Assembly (NCBI RefSeq): GCF_030409335.1
Contig: NZ_JAUFPN010000069.1
Span: forward strand, 6,295 to 40,134
From: Paeniroseomonas aquatica
GTDB lineage: Bacteria; Pseudomonadota; Alphaproteobacteria; Acetobacterales; Acetobacteraceae
DNA length: 33,840 nt
Reading direction: 5' to 3'
Shown in pieces: positions 7,708-16,198 of this stretch. The notes under the pieces are model-generated. The model searched no databases. It saw only the letters and a list, made by a program, of their open reading frames with translations, and was not told where the DNA came from. Both the position numbers and the translations under genes were made by a program. How positions within the stretch are numbered: position 1 is the first letter of the stretch; every line of letters begins with the position of its first letter.

Positions 7708-8444
7708 GCCGCGAAGCGTCCGCGCCGCATCGCCACCACCAGCGCGCCGAGCGCCACCCCGGCGAAGGCCAGCCCGCCCGGCACCCACATCAGCAGGCCG
7801 CCGAGCTGCTGGTCCTCCAGCGGGGTCAGGCCCCAGGCCAGCGTGGTGTATTCATGCGGCGGGAAGATCGACCGCGGCGCGAAGGTCAGGAAGGCGCCGA
7901 GCGCGCCCATCTGCGCCGCGGTGGCGAGGCCGGCCGGCAGCACCGCTTCCGGCCGCGTCGCCGCCGCCAGCAGCAGCCCGCGCCACAGCCAGATGGTGGC
8001 GCCGAGCAGGCTGAGATGCATGACCCAATAGGCGAGGTCGGAGCGGAAGGTGGCGCTGTAGGGCCCCGGCAGGTGCCAGATCCAGAGCAGCACGGCGAAG
8101 CAGGCCGCCGCCGCGGCGATGCCGCCCGGCCCGGCCTCCCGCCGCGGCGCGGGCAGGCCGAGCGCCAGCAGTGGCGCCGCCGCCAGCAGGATCACCAGAT
8201 GCTGCCCGACCCGGGCCGAGAACAGCGCCACGGACAGGCTGCACAGCGGCGAGACCAGGGCGAGCGCCAGCACCGCCCAGCCGGCCAGCAGGGCGCGCCG
8301 GTCCGCCGCCCGGCCCCAGGCCAGCGCCAGCCCGGCGACCAGCGCCGCCCCGAGCCAGGGGTCCCGGTTCCAGCCGGCCCCGCCCGGCGCAGGCGGCGCG
8401 CCGCAATAGGCCAGCCAGGCGCTCTCCAGCGTCCACTCGCCCAT
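7704..8444 (-). CDS. ctaG: caa3-type cytochrome oxidase assembly protein CtaG
   Basis: This 246-residue polytopic membrane protein belongs to the caa3_CtaG family, which is distinct from the periplasmic Cox11-type CtaG. About seven hydrophobic helices are visible. Family signatures are SPLCSLSVALFSARVGQHL, followed by a hydrophobic run, and LTPLEDQQLGGLLMWVPGG near the C-terminus. Members are needed for making active caa3 oxidase, probably at the copper-insertion step. The gene is separated from actF by 102 nt, the only real gap in the ACIII-oxidase chain, and that gap contains a hairpin. It overlaps coxB by four bases. AGAAAGGA precedes the ATG. Confidence 0.92.
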   Translation of the reverse strand: MGEWTLESAWLAYCGAPPAPGGAGWNRDPWLGAALVAGLALAWGRAADRRALLAGWAVLALALVSPLCSLSVALFSARVGQHLVILLAAAPLLALGLPAPRREAGPGGIAAAAACFAVLLWIWHLPGPYSATFRSDLAYWVMHLSLLGATIWLWRGLLLAAATRPEAVLPAGLATAAQMGALGAFLTFAPRSIFPPHEYTTLAWGLTPLEDQQLGGLLMWVPGGLAFAGVALGALVVAMRRGRFAA

Positions 8445-8470
8445 CCCGTATCCTTTCTCTTGCCCGGCGT

Positions 8471-8495
8471 TGCGGCTAACGCGGAGTTAACCGCA
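8471..8495 (-). promoter_or_regulatory. Hairpin/dyad in the ctaG leader
   Basis: Read on the minus strand, TGCGGTTAAC and GTTAGCCGCA pair over ten positions (one G-U) around the loop TCCGC. It lies between the actF stop (8547) and the ctaG start (8444). No U-run follows, so it may be an operator or an mRNA-processing/stabilising stem that separates ACIII from oxidase expression rather than a terminator. Confidence 0.45.
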
Positions 8496-8546
8496 ATGGA
8501 TGCCGGCGAGGCCGGCGGAATGATCGCGGGAGGGGCGCCTCCGCCG

Positions 8547-9500
8547 TCAGGCCGGCCGCGCGGAACGGCGCCAGGCCACGGCGACGGCCAGCGCCATCGC
8601 GGCGGGCACCAGCGCATCGGCGAGCGCCGGGGTCGGATTGCCGGTCAGCGCCGCATCCGGCCGCACCACCCAGGCCAGATGCGCGAGGTGCTGCACCAGC
8701 AGCAGGGCGCCGACCGCGGCCAGCCGCCAGCGCCGCCACTGCGGCACCAGAGCGAGCCCGATCGCCGCCAGCAGCGCCGGCAGCGCGATCCCGGCCTTCA
8801 CCCAGCCCCAGGGCGCCTCCGACCGGCGCAGGTACCAGGCGGCCTCCCGCGGCAGGTTGCCGGCATAGACCACGACGTACTGCACGAACCAGAGCCAGAG
8901 CGTGGCCATGGCGAAGGTCAGCAGCGCCCGCTCCAGGCCGGTGCGGGCATCCTCGCCGGGCATGGCACGGCGCAGCGCCACCAGCGTCGCCAGCGCCATG
9001 GCGGCTCCGGCCTGCTCCACGACCAGCGCCAGCCCCTGGAGGCTGCCGGTCCAGGCATGATCGCGGGACAGCGCCCAGTCCTCCATGGCCAGCGCCCCCG
9101 TCAGCACCAGCAGCAGCAGCGCCGCGCCCGCGGTGCGGCCGCGCAGCCGCGGCCGCGCCAGCAGCCGGCCGAGCCCGGCCCAGAGCAGCAGCAGGGCCAG
9201 GCTGCGCAGCCGGAAGACCTCCGGCGCGTACCAGTCCGTGGTGCCCGGCAAGGGTGTCGCCGCCCAGGGATACAGCGCCGGGGCGGCCAGCAGCAGCGGC
9301 AGGGCCAGGGGCAGCAGCACCGGCGCGGCGCGGGCCATGGCGGCGAGCGGCGGCCGCAGCGGCGCCAGCCAGGCCTCGCCCAGCAGGTGGCCGAGCGCCA
9401 GCGTCACCAAGGCACCGAGCGTCAGCCCGGCGGCCAGCAGGAAGGCCGGCAGCCAGGCCTCCGCCCAGGGGGCGATCCATGGCACGATGAACTCGGTCAC
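8547..9500 (-). CDS. actF: Alternative Complex III subunit ActF (membrane, quinol:cytochrome c oxidoreductase)
   Basis: This 317-residue integral membrane protein has about eight to nine hydrophobic helices and is placed as the last ACIII gene. The middle segment is similar in layout to ActF and the NrfD-like family: LPLLLAAPALYPWAA, then TTDWYAPEVFRLRSL, then TLWLWFVQYVVVYAGNLPRE. ActF forms one of the two membrane wings of ACIII. It is shorter than usual, as ActF is commonly around 400 residues. Translation starts at GTG 9500, overlapping the actE TGA (GTGA). Its assignment leans on gene order plus topology. Confidence 0.85.
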   Translation of the reverse strand: MTEFIVPWIAPWAEAWLPAFLLAAGLTLGALVTLALGHLLGEAWLAPLRPPLAAMARAAPVLLPLALPLLLAAPALYPWAATPLPGTTDWYAPEVFRLRSLALLLLWAGLGRLLARPRLRGRTAGAALLLLVLTGALAMEDWALSRDHAWTGSLQGLALVVEQAGAAMALATLVALRRAMPGEDARTGLERALLTFAMATLWLWFVQYVVVYAGNLPREAAWYLRRSEAPWGWVKAGIALPALLAAIGLALVPQWRRWRLAAVGALLLVQHLAHLAWVVRPDAALTGNPTPALADALVPAAMALAVAVAWRRSARPA

Positions 9501-9910
9501 GGCCCGCCCCGCAGCGCCGCGACATGCCGCGCCACCGCCCAGCGCTGCCTGGCGTCCAGCCGGTCCGCCACCGGATGCGCCCCGGCGAGGTTTTCTGCGA
9601 TCGCCGCCATGGTCCGTGCCGGATCGGCCGGCAGCGGCGGGATTGGCGGATGGCCGCGCGAGACCACCACGCCGTCGCCACGGCCGCCGGGGCCATGGCA
9701 GGGGGTGCAGTAGATGGCATAGCGCCCGGCGCCCTCGGCCAGCAGCGCGGCATCGACCGGCGGGCCGGGCGGCGCCAGGGCGGCGCGGCGGGCGGCCTCG
9801 CCGCGCGGGATGGCACCCTCGGGCGGCGCGGCGGGGGGCGGCGGCTTCGGGCTCTCCGGCCAGCCGTCGCAACCGGCCAGCAGCAGCACCAGGGGCAGCG
9901 CCCACCTCAT
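9497..9910 (-). CDS. actE: Alternative Complex III monoheme cytochrome ActE
   Basis: This 137-residue lipoprotein (LLLAGC, Cys14) has a proline-rich linker and one heme c motif, CTPCH, at 68-72. ActE is the peripheral monoheme subunit of ACIII on the periplasmic side. In the family the distal ligand is normally the Met of a 'GxMPSYA'-like motif; here the equivalent stretch reads LAGAHPVADRL, which puts His112 at that place. Met101 is the only other candidate. The following RQRWAVARHVAALR helix matches the family's terminal helix. The ATG at 9910 overlaps the actD stop by four bases. Confidence 0.88.
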   Translation of the reverse strand: MRWALPLVLLLAGCDGWPESPKPPPPAAPPEGAIPRGEAARRAALAPPGPPVDAALLAEGAGRYAIYCTPCHGPGGRGDGVVVSRGHPPIPPLPADPARTMAAIAENLAGAHPVADRLDARQRWAVARHVAALRGGP

Positions 9911-10446
9911 GCGGCGCGCACCACGGAGACCCGCAGCGGCGCCAGGCCGCGCAGGAATTCCAGCGCCGCTTCCGGCTCGAACAGCGGATCCTCGGCCGAC
10001 AGGTGCAGGAAGTAGCGGTCCTGGCTGGCGCGGTGGAAGCCGCGGGCCTGGAAGACCGGGTGGTGCAGCCGCGGCAGCCGGTTCAGCCGCAGCATCCCGA
10101 GCAGCGCCGCCGCCGCCGCCCAGAGCACGCCGACGATATAGGCCGCCGGCAGGAAGACCGGCCAGGCATCCATCGGCCGGCCACCGACGTTCAGCGGATA
10201 GTCGTGCACCGAGAGATACCATTCGGTGCCATAGGCCGTCGCCGCGCCGAAGATCCCGGCGGCGACGGCGATCCAGGCGACCGGCGCGGCCCGCGCGCCG
10301 AGCGCCTCGGCGGCCTCCGGCACCGGATGCGGCGCATGGGCATCGAGCCGCGACCAGCCGGCGGCGCGGGCGGCCCGCACCGCGGCAATCAGGCCGTCGA
10401 CCTCGGTGAATTCGGCGATGGCGCCCTGCGGCGGCGGCTGGCTCAT
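9907..10446 (-). CDS. actD: Alternative Complex III subunit ActD (DUF3341)
   Basis: This 179-residue protein is of the DUF3341/ActD type. It has an N-terminal soluble part (AIAEFTEVDGLIAAVRAAR, then LDAHAPHPVPEAAEALG), two membrane helices (about 55-77 and 95-120) with the intervening TEWYLSVHDYPLNVGGRP, and a short C-terminal soluble segment with FHRASQDRYFLHL. ActD has no cofactor and packs against ActC in the known complexes. The length is normal for the family. The start (10446) overlaps the actC stop and the end overlaps actE. Confidence 0.92.
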   Translation of the reverse strand: MSQPPPQGAIAEFTEVDGLIAAVRAARAAGWSRLDAHAPHPVPEAAEALGARAAPVAWIAVAAGIFGAATAYGTEWYLSVHDYPLNVGGRPMDAWPVFLPAAYIVGVLWAAAAALLGMLRLNRLPRLHHPVFQARGFHRASQDRYFLHLSAEDPLFEPEAALEFLRGLAPLRVSVVRAA

Positions 10447-11765
10447 CGTTCCTCCTCCGCCGCTTCGGTGAGCGTTTCCTCGTGGCGGATCTCGAAGATC
10501 GCCACCACCGGGATGTAGCGGCCGAACAGCAGCAGCGCGGCGGCGAACAGCGCGGCGCTGCCGCCGAGCAGCGCCCATTCGGCCGGGCTCGGCGCATAGG
10601 CCACGGCATGGGCCGGCAGGCGTTCCCGCAGCAGCCCGCCCACCACCAGCGACCAGCGGTCCAGCCAGACCCCGGCGGCCGCCAGCAGCCCGACCGGGAT
10701 CACCACCCAGGCCCGCGACCGCAGCCCCTGCCGCCACAGCAGCTGCGGCAGCAGCACCGCCAGCAGCACGGCACCCCAATAGGCCGGCGCCCCGGTGCCG
10801 AAGGCGCGGGCGGCCAGGGCGGCGCGGGTCTCGGGATCCTCGAGGTAGAGGCCGGTGACCAGCTCATGCGCATAGGCCGCGCCCGAGGCGAGGGCGGCGC
10901 AGGCCAGCAGCCGGGCCAGCAGGTCCATGTCCTCGGCATCGACGAAGCGCTCGAGCGAGAGCGCCTGCCGCAGCACCGCCGCCATGGCCAGCACCACGCC
11001 GATGCCCGAGGGCAGGCCGGTCACCACCACATGCACCGGCAGCCGCGCCTGGTGCCAGGCCGGGACAAGGGTGGTGGCGAATTCCAGCGCCACCACGGTC
11101 TGCGCCGAGAGCAGCAGCGGCAGCACCAGCGCGGCAACCAACCGATAGGCCGCCTGATGCCGGTGCCAGTGCACGACCGAGCCGCGCCAACCCAGCGCGA
11201 AGAGCCCATAGGCCCGCGCCATGGCCCAGCGCCCCTCCGTCGCCGCCCGGTCCCGCAGCGTGGCGAGGTCTGGGATCAGCCCGATGAACCAGAACAGCGA
11301 GGTGACGACGACATGCGCCATGATCCCCCAGAAATCCCAGACCAGCGGGCTGCCGAACTGCGGCCAGAGCCGGGTGGTCGCGGGATAGGGGATGGTCCAG
11401 CCGAACAGCCAGGGCCGGCCGAGATGCAATATGGGATAGAGCGCGGCGGCCAGCACGGCGGCCAGCGCCACCGCCTCGGCGAAGCGGTTCACCGCGGTCC
11501 GCAGCCCGTGCCGGCGCAGCACCAGCACCGCGGCGAAGAGGCTGGCGGCATTGGCGATGCCGATCCACCAGGCATAGGCGATGAGGTCGAAGCCCCAGAC
11601 ATAGGGGATGTTGTTGCCCCAGACGCCGATGCCGAGGACCAGCAGCGTGCTGACCGCCCCGGCCAGCACCGCGACGCCGGCCAGCGCCAGCAGCAGCGCG
11701 ATGCGGAAGCCCCAGCCGCCGGGCCGCAGCGTGGCGGCGACGACGGGCGCGGTGGAGAGGCTCAT
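10443..11765 (-). CDS. actC: Alternative Complex III NrfD-like quinol-oxidising subunit ActC
   Basis: This 440-residue polytopic protein of the NrfD/PsrC family has around ten hydrophobic helices. Family-typical segments are WGNNIPYVWGFDLIAYAWWI near the N-terminus, LHLGRPWLFGWTIPYP, and the loop VVHWHRHQAAYRLVAAL with several histidines. In ACIII this subunit is the probable quinol oxidation site in the cytoplasmic membrane and contacts ActB. The length is slightly below typical. The ATG at 11765 overlaps the actB TGA by four bases, and the gene is four-base coupled to actD as well. The C-terminal tail is strongly acidic. Confidence 0.94.
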   Translation of the reverse strand: MSLSTAPVVAATLRPGGWGFRIALLLALAGVAVLAGAVSTLLVLGIGVWGNNIPYVWGFDLIAYAWWIGIANAASLFAAVLVLRRHGLRTAVNRFAEAVALAAVLAAALYPILHLGRPWLFGWTIPYPATTRLWPQFGSPLVWDFWGIMAHVVVTSLFWFIGLIPDLATLRDRAATEGRWAMARAYGLFALGWRGSVVHWHRHQAAYRLVAALVLPLLLSAQTVVALEFATTLVPAWHQARLPVHVVVTGLPSGIGVVLAMAAVLRQALSLERFVDAEDMDLLARLLACAALASGAAYAHELVTGLYLEDPETRAALAARAFGTGAPAYWGAVLLAVLLPQLLWRQGLRSRAWVVIPVGLLAAAGVWLDRWSLVVGGLLRERLPAHAVAYAPSPAEWALLGGSAALFAAALLLFGRYIPVVAIFEIRHEETLTEAAEEER

Positions 11766-14503
11766 GCCGTCTCGCCCGGGACGGTCTGGGCCAGGTAGGT
11801 GGTGCGCGGCCGGGTCTCGAGATGGCCGAGCAGGGCGTAGCTGCGGCCGTCCCGGCGCAGCGCGGCGACGGCGCTGCCCGGCGCGTTCAGGTCGCCGAAG
11901 GTGATGGCCTGGGTCGGGCAGGCGCGCTGGCAGGCGGTCTCGACCTCCCCGTCGCGGAGCGCGCGGCCCTCTAGCCCGGCCTGGGTCCGCGCCGCGGTGA
12001 TCCGGTGGCTGCAATAGGTGCATTTCTCCATCACCCCGCGCGGCCGGAGCGCCACTTCCGGGTTGCGGCGCGGCGTGTCCAGCGCCCGGCGATGGTCGTC
12101 CCAGTTGAAGCGGCGAACCTTGTAGGGGCAGTTGTTGGAGCAGGTGCGGGTGCCGACGCAGCGGGCATGCACCATCACGTTCAGCCCCTCGCTGTCGTGG
12201 ACCGTGGCGTTCACCGGGCAGACCGGCTCGCAGGGCGCCTTCTCGCAATGCATGCAGGGCACCGGCTGGAAGCTGGCGGCGGCAGGTGCCGCCGGCGGGG
12301 CATCGTAGCGGTCGATCCGCAGCCAGTGCATGCCGCGGCCGCGGGCCAGCTCCTCCGGGCCGACCACCGGGACGTTGTTCTCCGCCTGGCAGGCGATAGC
12401 GCAGGCGTTGCAGCCGATGCAGGCATCGACATCGATGCTCATCGCCCAGGCGCGGCCCTCATAGGCCCAGTCCGGATGCAGGGAGGCGCCGGGCTGGATC
12501 GGCGCCAGCGCCTCGCCCGGCGCCAGCCGCGGCACCGCCCCGGCCTCGTCCGGGCGGTGGTGCGCCTGGGTGGCGACCAGCGCAGCGCGCCGGCCGGTGG
12601 CCCGCACGGCGAGGCCCGGCGCCGCCCAGGCGCCATCGGCCGGGCGCAGCCGGTTGGCATCGAAGCCGCGCCCGGTGCCGACAGCCCCCGCCGCCCGCCG
12701 GCCACCGCCGAGCGGCAGGGTGACGCAGCCCGGCGCCTGGCCTGGCACCGGCCAGCAGGCGGCCAGCACCTGGCGGCCCTCCAGCGTCAGTTCCGCCTCG
12801 TCGCCCGGGGCGAGGCCCAGGGTCGCCGCGGTCAGCGGGTCGAAGAGCGCGGCATTGCCCCAGGCGAGGCCGGTCAGCGGGCGGGGCATCTCCTGCAGCC
12901 AGGCATTCTGCGCCTCGGGGCCGATGTCGGGGGCGAAGACCGCCGTCAGGGTCGCGGGCGCCGCCTCGCCCGGCCGGTCCCAATCGGGGCGCAGCGCGGG
13001 GGCGATGGCGGGGGCGGGCTCGCCGGCGATGCCGGCCTCCAGCGCGGCATCCCAGCGGGACTCGAAGTCCGCCTCGCCCCAGGCGGTGCGCCAGGTGTTG
13101 GCGACCGCCGCGCGCGCGGTCTGCGGCGGGCCGAGCAGCGCGGAGAGCAGCTCGGCCTCGCCGCGTGCGGCCTCGACCAGCGGCAGGGTCACCGGCTGGC
13201 GGATCGCGGGCGTCCCACAGGAGGCGCGGGCATCGCCCCAGGCCTCCAGCGGATGCGGCAGCGGCACGTGCCAGCGGCAGGCATGCGCCGTCTCGTCCAC
13301 CCATTGCCCGGCATGCAGGGTGAAGCCGACCCGGCGCAGCGCCGCGGCGAAGCCGAGCGCCGCCGGCGCCTCGGCCAGCGGATTGGCGCCGAGCACCAGC
13401 AGATGCGTCACCTCGTTGGCCGCCATGGCGGAAGTCAGCCCGGCAAGCGAGGCGGCCATCGGCTCCGGCTGGGCCAGCGGCGGGACGGTCAGCCGCAGGG
13501 ACGTGCCGGGGGCGCCGAGTGCCTGGTTCATCGCCAGCGCCAGGGCATGCACCGCCGGCGGCTGGCCGCGCCCGGCCAATACCAGCCCCGCCGGCCCGGC
13601 CTCCCGCAGCGCGGCGGCGATGCCGGCGGCCTCGGGATGCGCCCCCTGCCGCGCCAGGCCCGGCACGCCCAGCGCCGCGGCGACGGCGCGGGCGAAGCCC
13701 TCGGCCTCGGCCGGGTGCAGCGGGATGCGGCGGTCGGCCCGGGCCCCGGTCAGGCTGGGCGAGGCTTCCGCGACGAAGAGCCGGGGCATCCGGCCGGCGG
13801 CCCGGCCTTCCCGGCGCCCGCTGCTCCAGTCCCGGGCCTGGCGCAGCTGCGCCGGTCCCGGCCCCAGCGGATCGGCGCCGAGGCAGAGCACCGCCCGGGC
13901 CCGGCCGAGGTCCGGCAGCACCGCGACCGGCCGGCCGAAGGCGGCCATCGCCCCGGCCAGCGCCGCATCATCGGCCAGCGGGTCGTGCTGGTGCCAGCGG
14001 GCGCCGGGATAGGCTGCCAGCACCTCGCCGATCAGCCGCGCCAGGGTGGGCGAGGCGATGGGCCCGGTCAGCAGCCGCAGCCCGGCACCGCCGGCCGTCC
14101 GCAAGGCGGCGCGGGCCTCGGCCAGGGCGGCGTCGAGCTCGGCCGGCGGCAGCGGCGCACCATCGCGGCGGATACGGCGGGAGCGCTCGGGGTCGTGCAG
14201 CGACAGCACCGCGGCTTCGGCAAAAATATCGGTGGCGCCGAGGCTGGCCGGGTGCTGCGGATTGCCCTCCAGCTTCACCGCATGCCCGGCCCGGGTGCGG
14301 ACCAGCACGCCGCGGCCCAGGCCTTCGAGGTCCAGCACGGTGGCGTAGCTGGCATCCTCGGCCGCCACGCCGCGCGGCCGGGCATGCAGCGGGTGGCCAT
14401 GCTCGTCCGGCCCGTCGCAGCCGGCGGCGGCGAGCGCGACGGAGGCGCCCATCAGCAGGACGTCGCGGCGGCCGGCGGTCTCGCCCATGGGATGGGGCGG
14501 CAT
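11762..14503 (-). CDS. actB: Alternative Complex III Fe-S subunit ActB (molybdopterin-oxidoreductase-like fusion)
   Basis: This 913-residue protein has a twin-arginine signal (GRRDVLLMG) leading to a possible lipobox (AAAGC), so it is exported folded. Residues ~40-680 resemble the large subunit of complex iron-sulfur molybdoenzymes but without a clear Mo-ligand site, as in ActB of known ACIII. Residues ~690-880 are a ferredoxin-like domain with four cysteine sets: CIGCNACAIACQ, CMHCEKAPCEPVC, CVGTRTCSNNCPYKV, and CTYC combined with CQRAC. The protein would relay electrons from ActC to ActA. Start 14503 shares one base with the actA stop; ATG 14488 is an alternative. Confidence 0.95.
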   Translation of the reverse strand: MPPHPMGETAGRRDVLLMGASVALAAAGCDGPDEHGHPLHARPRGVAAEDASYATVLDLEGLGRGVLVRTRAGHAVKLEGNPQHPASLGATDIFAEAAVLSLHDPERSRRIRRDGAPLPPAELDAALAEARAALRTAGGAGLRLLTGPIASPTLARLIGEVLAAYPGARWHQHDPLADDAALAGAMAAFGRPVAVLPDLGRARAVLCLGADPLGPGPAQLRQARDWSSGRREGRAAGRMPRLFVAEASPSLTGARADRRIPLHPAEAEGFARAVAAALGVPGLARQGAHPEAAGIAAALREAGPAGLVLAGRGQPPAVHALALAMNQALGAPGTSLRLTVPPLAQPEPMAASLAGLTSAMAANEVTHLLVLGANPLAEAPAALGFAAALRRVGFTLHAGQWVDETAHACRWHVPLPHPLEAWGDARASCGTPAIRQPVTLPLVEAARGEAELLSALLGPPQTARAAVANTWRTAWGEADFESRWDAALEAGIAGEPAPAIAPALRPDWDRPGEAAPATLTAVFAPDIGPEAQNAWLQEMPRPLTGLAWGNAALFDPLTAATLGLAPGDEAELTLEGRQVLAACWPVPGQAPGCVTLPLGGGRRAAGAVGTGRGFDANRLRPADGAWAAPGLAVRATGRRAALVATQAHHRPDEAGAVPRLAPGEALAPIQPGASLHPDWAYEGRAWAMSIDVDACIGCNACAIACQAENNVPVVGPEELARGRGMHWLRIDRYDAPPAAPAAASFQPVPCMHCEKAPCEPVCPVNATVHDSEGLNVMVHARCVGTRTCSNNCPYKVRRFNWDDHRRALDTPRRNPEVALRPRGVMEKCTYCSHRITAARTQAGLEGRALRDGEVETACQRACPTQAITFGDLNAPGSAVAALRRDGRSYALLGHLETRPRTTYLAQTVPGETA

Positions 14504-15168
14504 CAGCGGTGGCACGTCGAGCAGCGGGTCAGCGGCGAGACCTCGATCCCCTGGTGCATCACCGGACGGGCGGCGAGGCCGAAGGGACGGTCGGGCGGCG
14601 GCCCCCCGGCCGGATCGCGCGCCAAGGCCTGGTCGGCGGGGCCCTGGCGCGACGCCGGGTCGCGGTGGCAGTCGAGGCACCAGCCCATGGACAGGGTCTC
14701 CGTCTTGACCGTGCGCGGCATCTCCCAGACCGGACCGTGGCAGGTCTGGCAGGTGACGCCGGAGCGCACATGGGCGGCGTGGTGGAAGCGGACATGATCC
14801 GGCAGCCGATGCACCGAGGACCACTCGACCGGCGTGCCCCGGGCCAGGGCGGTGGCGAGCGGGGCGAATTGCGGGGTCACGGTCCAGACCCGGCTGTGGC
14901 AGCCGAGGCAGGTCTCGGCGGTTGGCATCCCGGCTGCGGCGGCCTGCTCGACGCCGGCATGGCAGAAGCGGCAATCGAGGCCGAGGCCGCCGGCATGGAC
15001 CGCATGGCTGAAGGGGATCGGCTGCGCCGCCGGCTTGCCTACCGCCCAGGCGGCACCCGACCGGGCATAGGCGAAGCCCACCGCCAGGATCAGCAGCAGC
15101 ATCGCCGCCCCGATGGACAGCGCCAGGCGCAGCCGGCGATCCGACCTGGGGGAAAAGACCTGCGGCAT
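14503..15168 (-). CDS. actA: Alternative Complex III pentaheme cytochrome ActA
   Basis: This 221-residue multiheme cytochrome c has an N-terminal membrane anchor (residues ~14-34) and five CxxCH motifs at residues 66-70 (CRFCH), 87-91 (CLGCH), 140-144 (CQTCH), 164-168 (CLDCH) and 216-220 (CSTCH). Numerous other histidines (e.g. in FSHAVHAG and RFHHAAH) can serve as distal ligands. ActA is the periplasmic electron exit of ACIII. It is the first gene of the respiratory chain of genes on this strand and is one-base coupled to actB. The length and heme count match the family. Confidence 0.95.
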   Translation of the reverse strand: MPQVFSPRSDRRLRLALSIGAAMLLLILAVGFAYARSGAAWAVGKPAAQPIPFSHAVHAGGLGLDCRFCHAGVEQAAAAGMPTAETCLGCHSRVWTVTPQFAPLATALARGTPVEWSSVHRLPDHVRFHHAAHVRSGVTCQTCHGPVWEMPRTVKTETLSMGWCLDCHRDPASRQGPADQALARDPAGGPPPDRPFGLAARPVMHQGIEVSPLTRCSTCHR

Positions 15169-15250
15169 GCGGCTCCGGCAGCTGTAACGGCCGGGGTAAC
15201 GCGAGCGACCTGCCCGAGTTTACCGAAATGTCATCAAGCCCGCGGTTTCG
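15169..15250 (-). promoter_or_regulatory. Leader and probable promoter of the ACIII-caa3 operon
   Basis: The 272-nt gap between the IclR gene and actA must hold the operon promoter. Close to actA, GTAAC occurs twice 12 bp apart on the plus strand (15184-15188 and 15196-15200); the ctaG leader has CTAAC/TTAAC 11 bp apart. The sequence TTGATG near 15232 could be part of a -35, but no convincing -10 sits at the right spacing. The rest of the gap, to 15440, shows no gene. Confidence 0.4.
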
Positions 15251-15440
15251 GCGGCCGTCCGAGACTGGCTGCGCCGGGGTGAGGCGATGCGGGAGCACCG
15301 TTCCGTGCCGGCTCAGGGCTGACCGGTCGGCTGGCGATGGCGATGGCGAAGCGGCACCCCCCCATATCGGCCACGCTTCGAGCCCCTGCGCCCATTCGGC
15401 GGGATACGCGCTGGCGGTGATATGGCCGAGGGCGGCGGTT

Positions 15441-16175
15441 CTACTCCGCCGCCGCGCGCGGCAGTTCCGGCATCTCCCCCCCGAGCCGCCGGGTCAGGGT
15501 CGTCGCGGCCTCGGCCAGGACCGGGCGCGCCGCCGCGACCACCTCGGGCGTCCACCGGCTGACCGGCGCCGAGAGGGCCAGCGCGCCGGCCAGGACATCG
15601 CCGGGACCGAAGACCGGCATGGCGATCGCCCCGGTATGCGGGTCGGTCGCCCCGAGGGACACGATCGGCAGGTCGAGCGCCGCGACATAGGCGGGCAGGG
15701 GCCGCGGCGAAAAGGCCCGCAGCACCTGCGCGATGGCCGAGTTGTCGAGCGGCAGCGCATCCCCGACCCGGACATGCATCCGCAGCAGATGCGGGCTGTC
15801 GGCGCGGAACAGGCACAGCCGCTGCTCGCCGCGGCGGACATAGAAGGCCGCCGTCTCGGCGGTGCGGGCAACGAGCTCCTCCAGCACCGGCACCACATGC
15901 GCCTCCATGCGGAAGGACTGGGTGTAGATCGTGCCGAGCCGCAGCACCTCCGCGTCCAGCCGGTAGCCGCCGTCCCCGGTCCGCGCCAAGTAGCCATGCG
16001 CCTCCAGCGAGACCGCGAGGCGCATGATGGTGCTCTTCACCAGGCCGGTGCGGGCGGCGAGTTCCGCCAGGGACAGCGCGCGGTCGCCCTTGCGGAAGGC
16101 CGAGAGCAGGGTCAGCGCCCGATCGGCCGAGGCGACGCCTTCCACTGCCGGGCGGGTTTTCGGTCCAGCGGCCAT
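15441..16175 (-). CDS. IclR-family transcriptional regulator
   Basis: This 244-residue regulator has a winged helix-turn-helix at about 12-75 (SADRALTLLSAFRKG, then LSLAELAARTGLVKSTIMRL) and an IclR effector-binding domain at about 85-240. IclR proteins bind small organic acids and repress or activate nearby catabolic genes. It is the last gene of a minus-strand unit with an SMP-30 lactonase and a Bug binding protein, 23 nt after the lactonase stop. GGAGG precedes the ATG. A shared dyad motif upstream of the unit and upstream of the rraA gene is the likely operator (inference). Confidence 0.93.
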   Translation of the reverse strand: MAAGPKTRPAVEGVASADRALTLLSAFRKGDRALSLAELAARTGLVKSTIMRLAVSLEAHGYLARTGDGGYRLDAEVLRLGTIYTQSFRMEAHVVPVLEELVARTAETAAFYVRRGEQRLCLFRADSPHLLRMHVRVGDALPLDNSAIAQVLRAFSPRPLPAYVAALDLPIVSLGATDPHTGAIAMPVFGPGDVLAGALALSAPVSRWTPEVVAAARPVLAEAATTLTRRLGGEMPELPRAAAE

Positions 16176-16198
16176 GCAGTGCCTCCTTCCAGGCTTAC

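Noticed and set aside
8041-9500. Repetitive GCC/CAG-rich tracts suggesting repeats or CRISPR
   Set aside because: They are alanine/leucine codon runs in membrane protein genes; no regular repeat-spacer pattern exists anywhere in the window.
7854-9713. Long plus-strand frame across ctaG, actF and actE
   Set aside because: It spans three coupled genes on the other strand and has no family motif or ribosome site.
12005-14797. Very long plus-strand open frame antisense to actB
   Set aside because: High-GC codon use creates long antisense frames. The translation is Arg/Gly/His-rich with no domains, while the minus strand has perfect ActB motifs.
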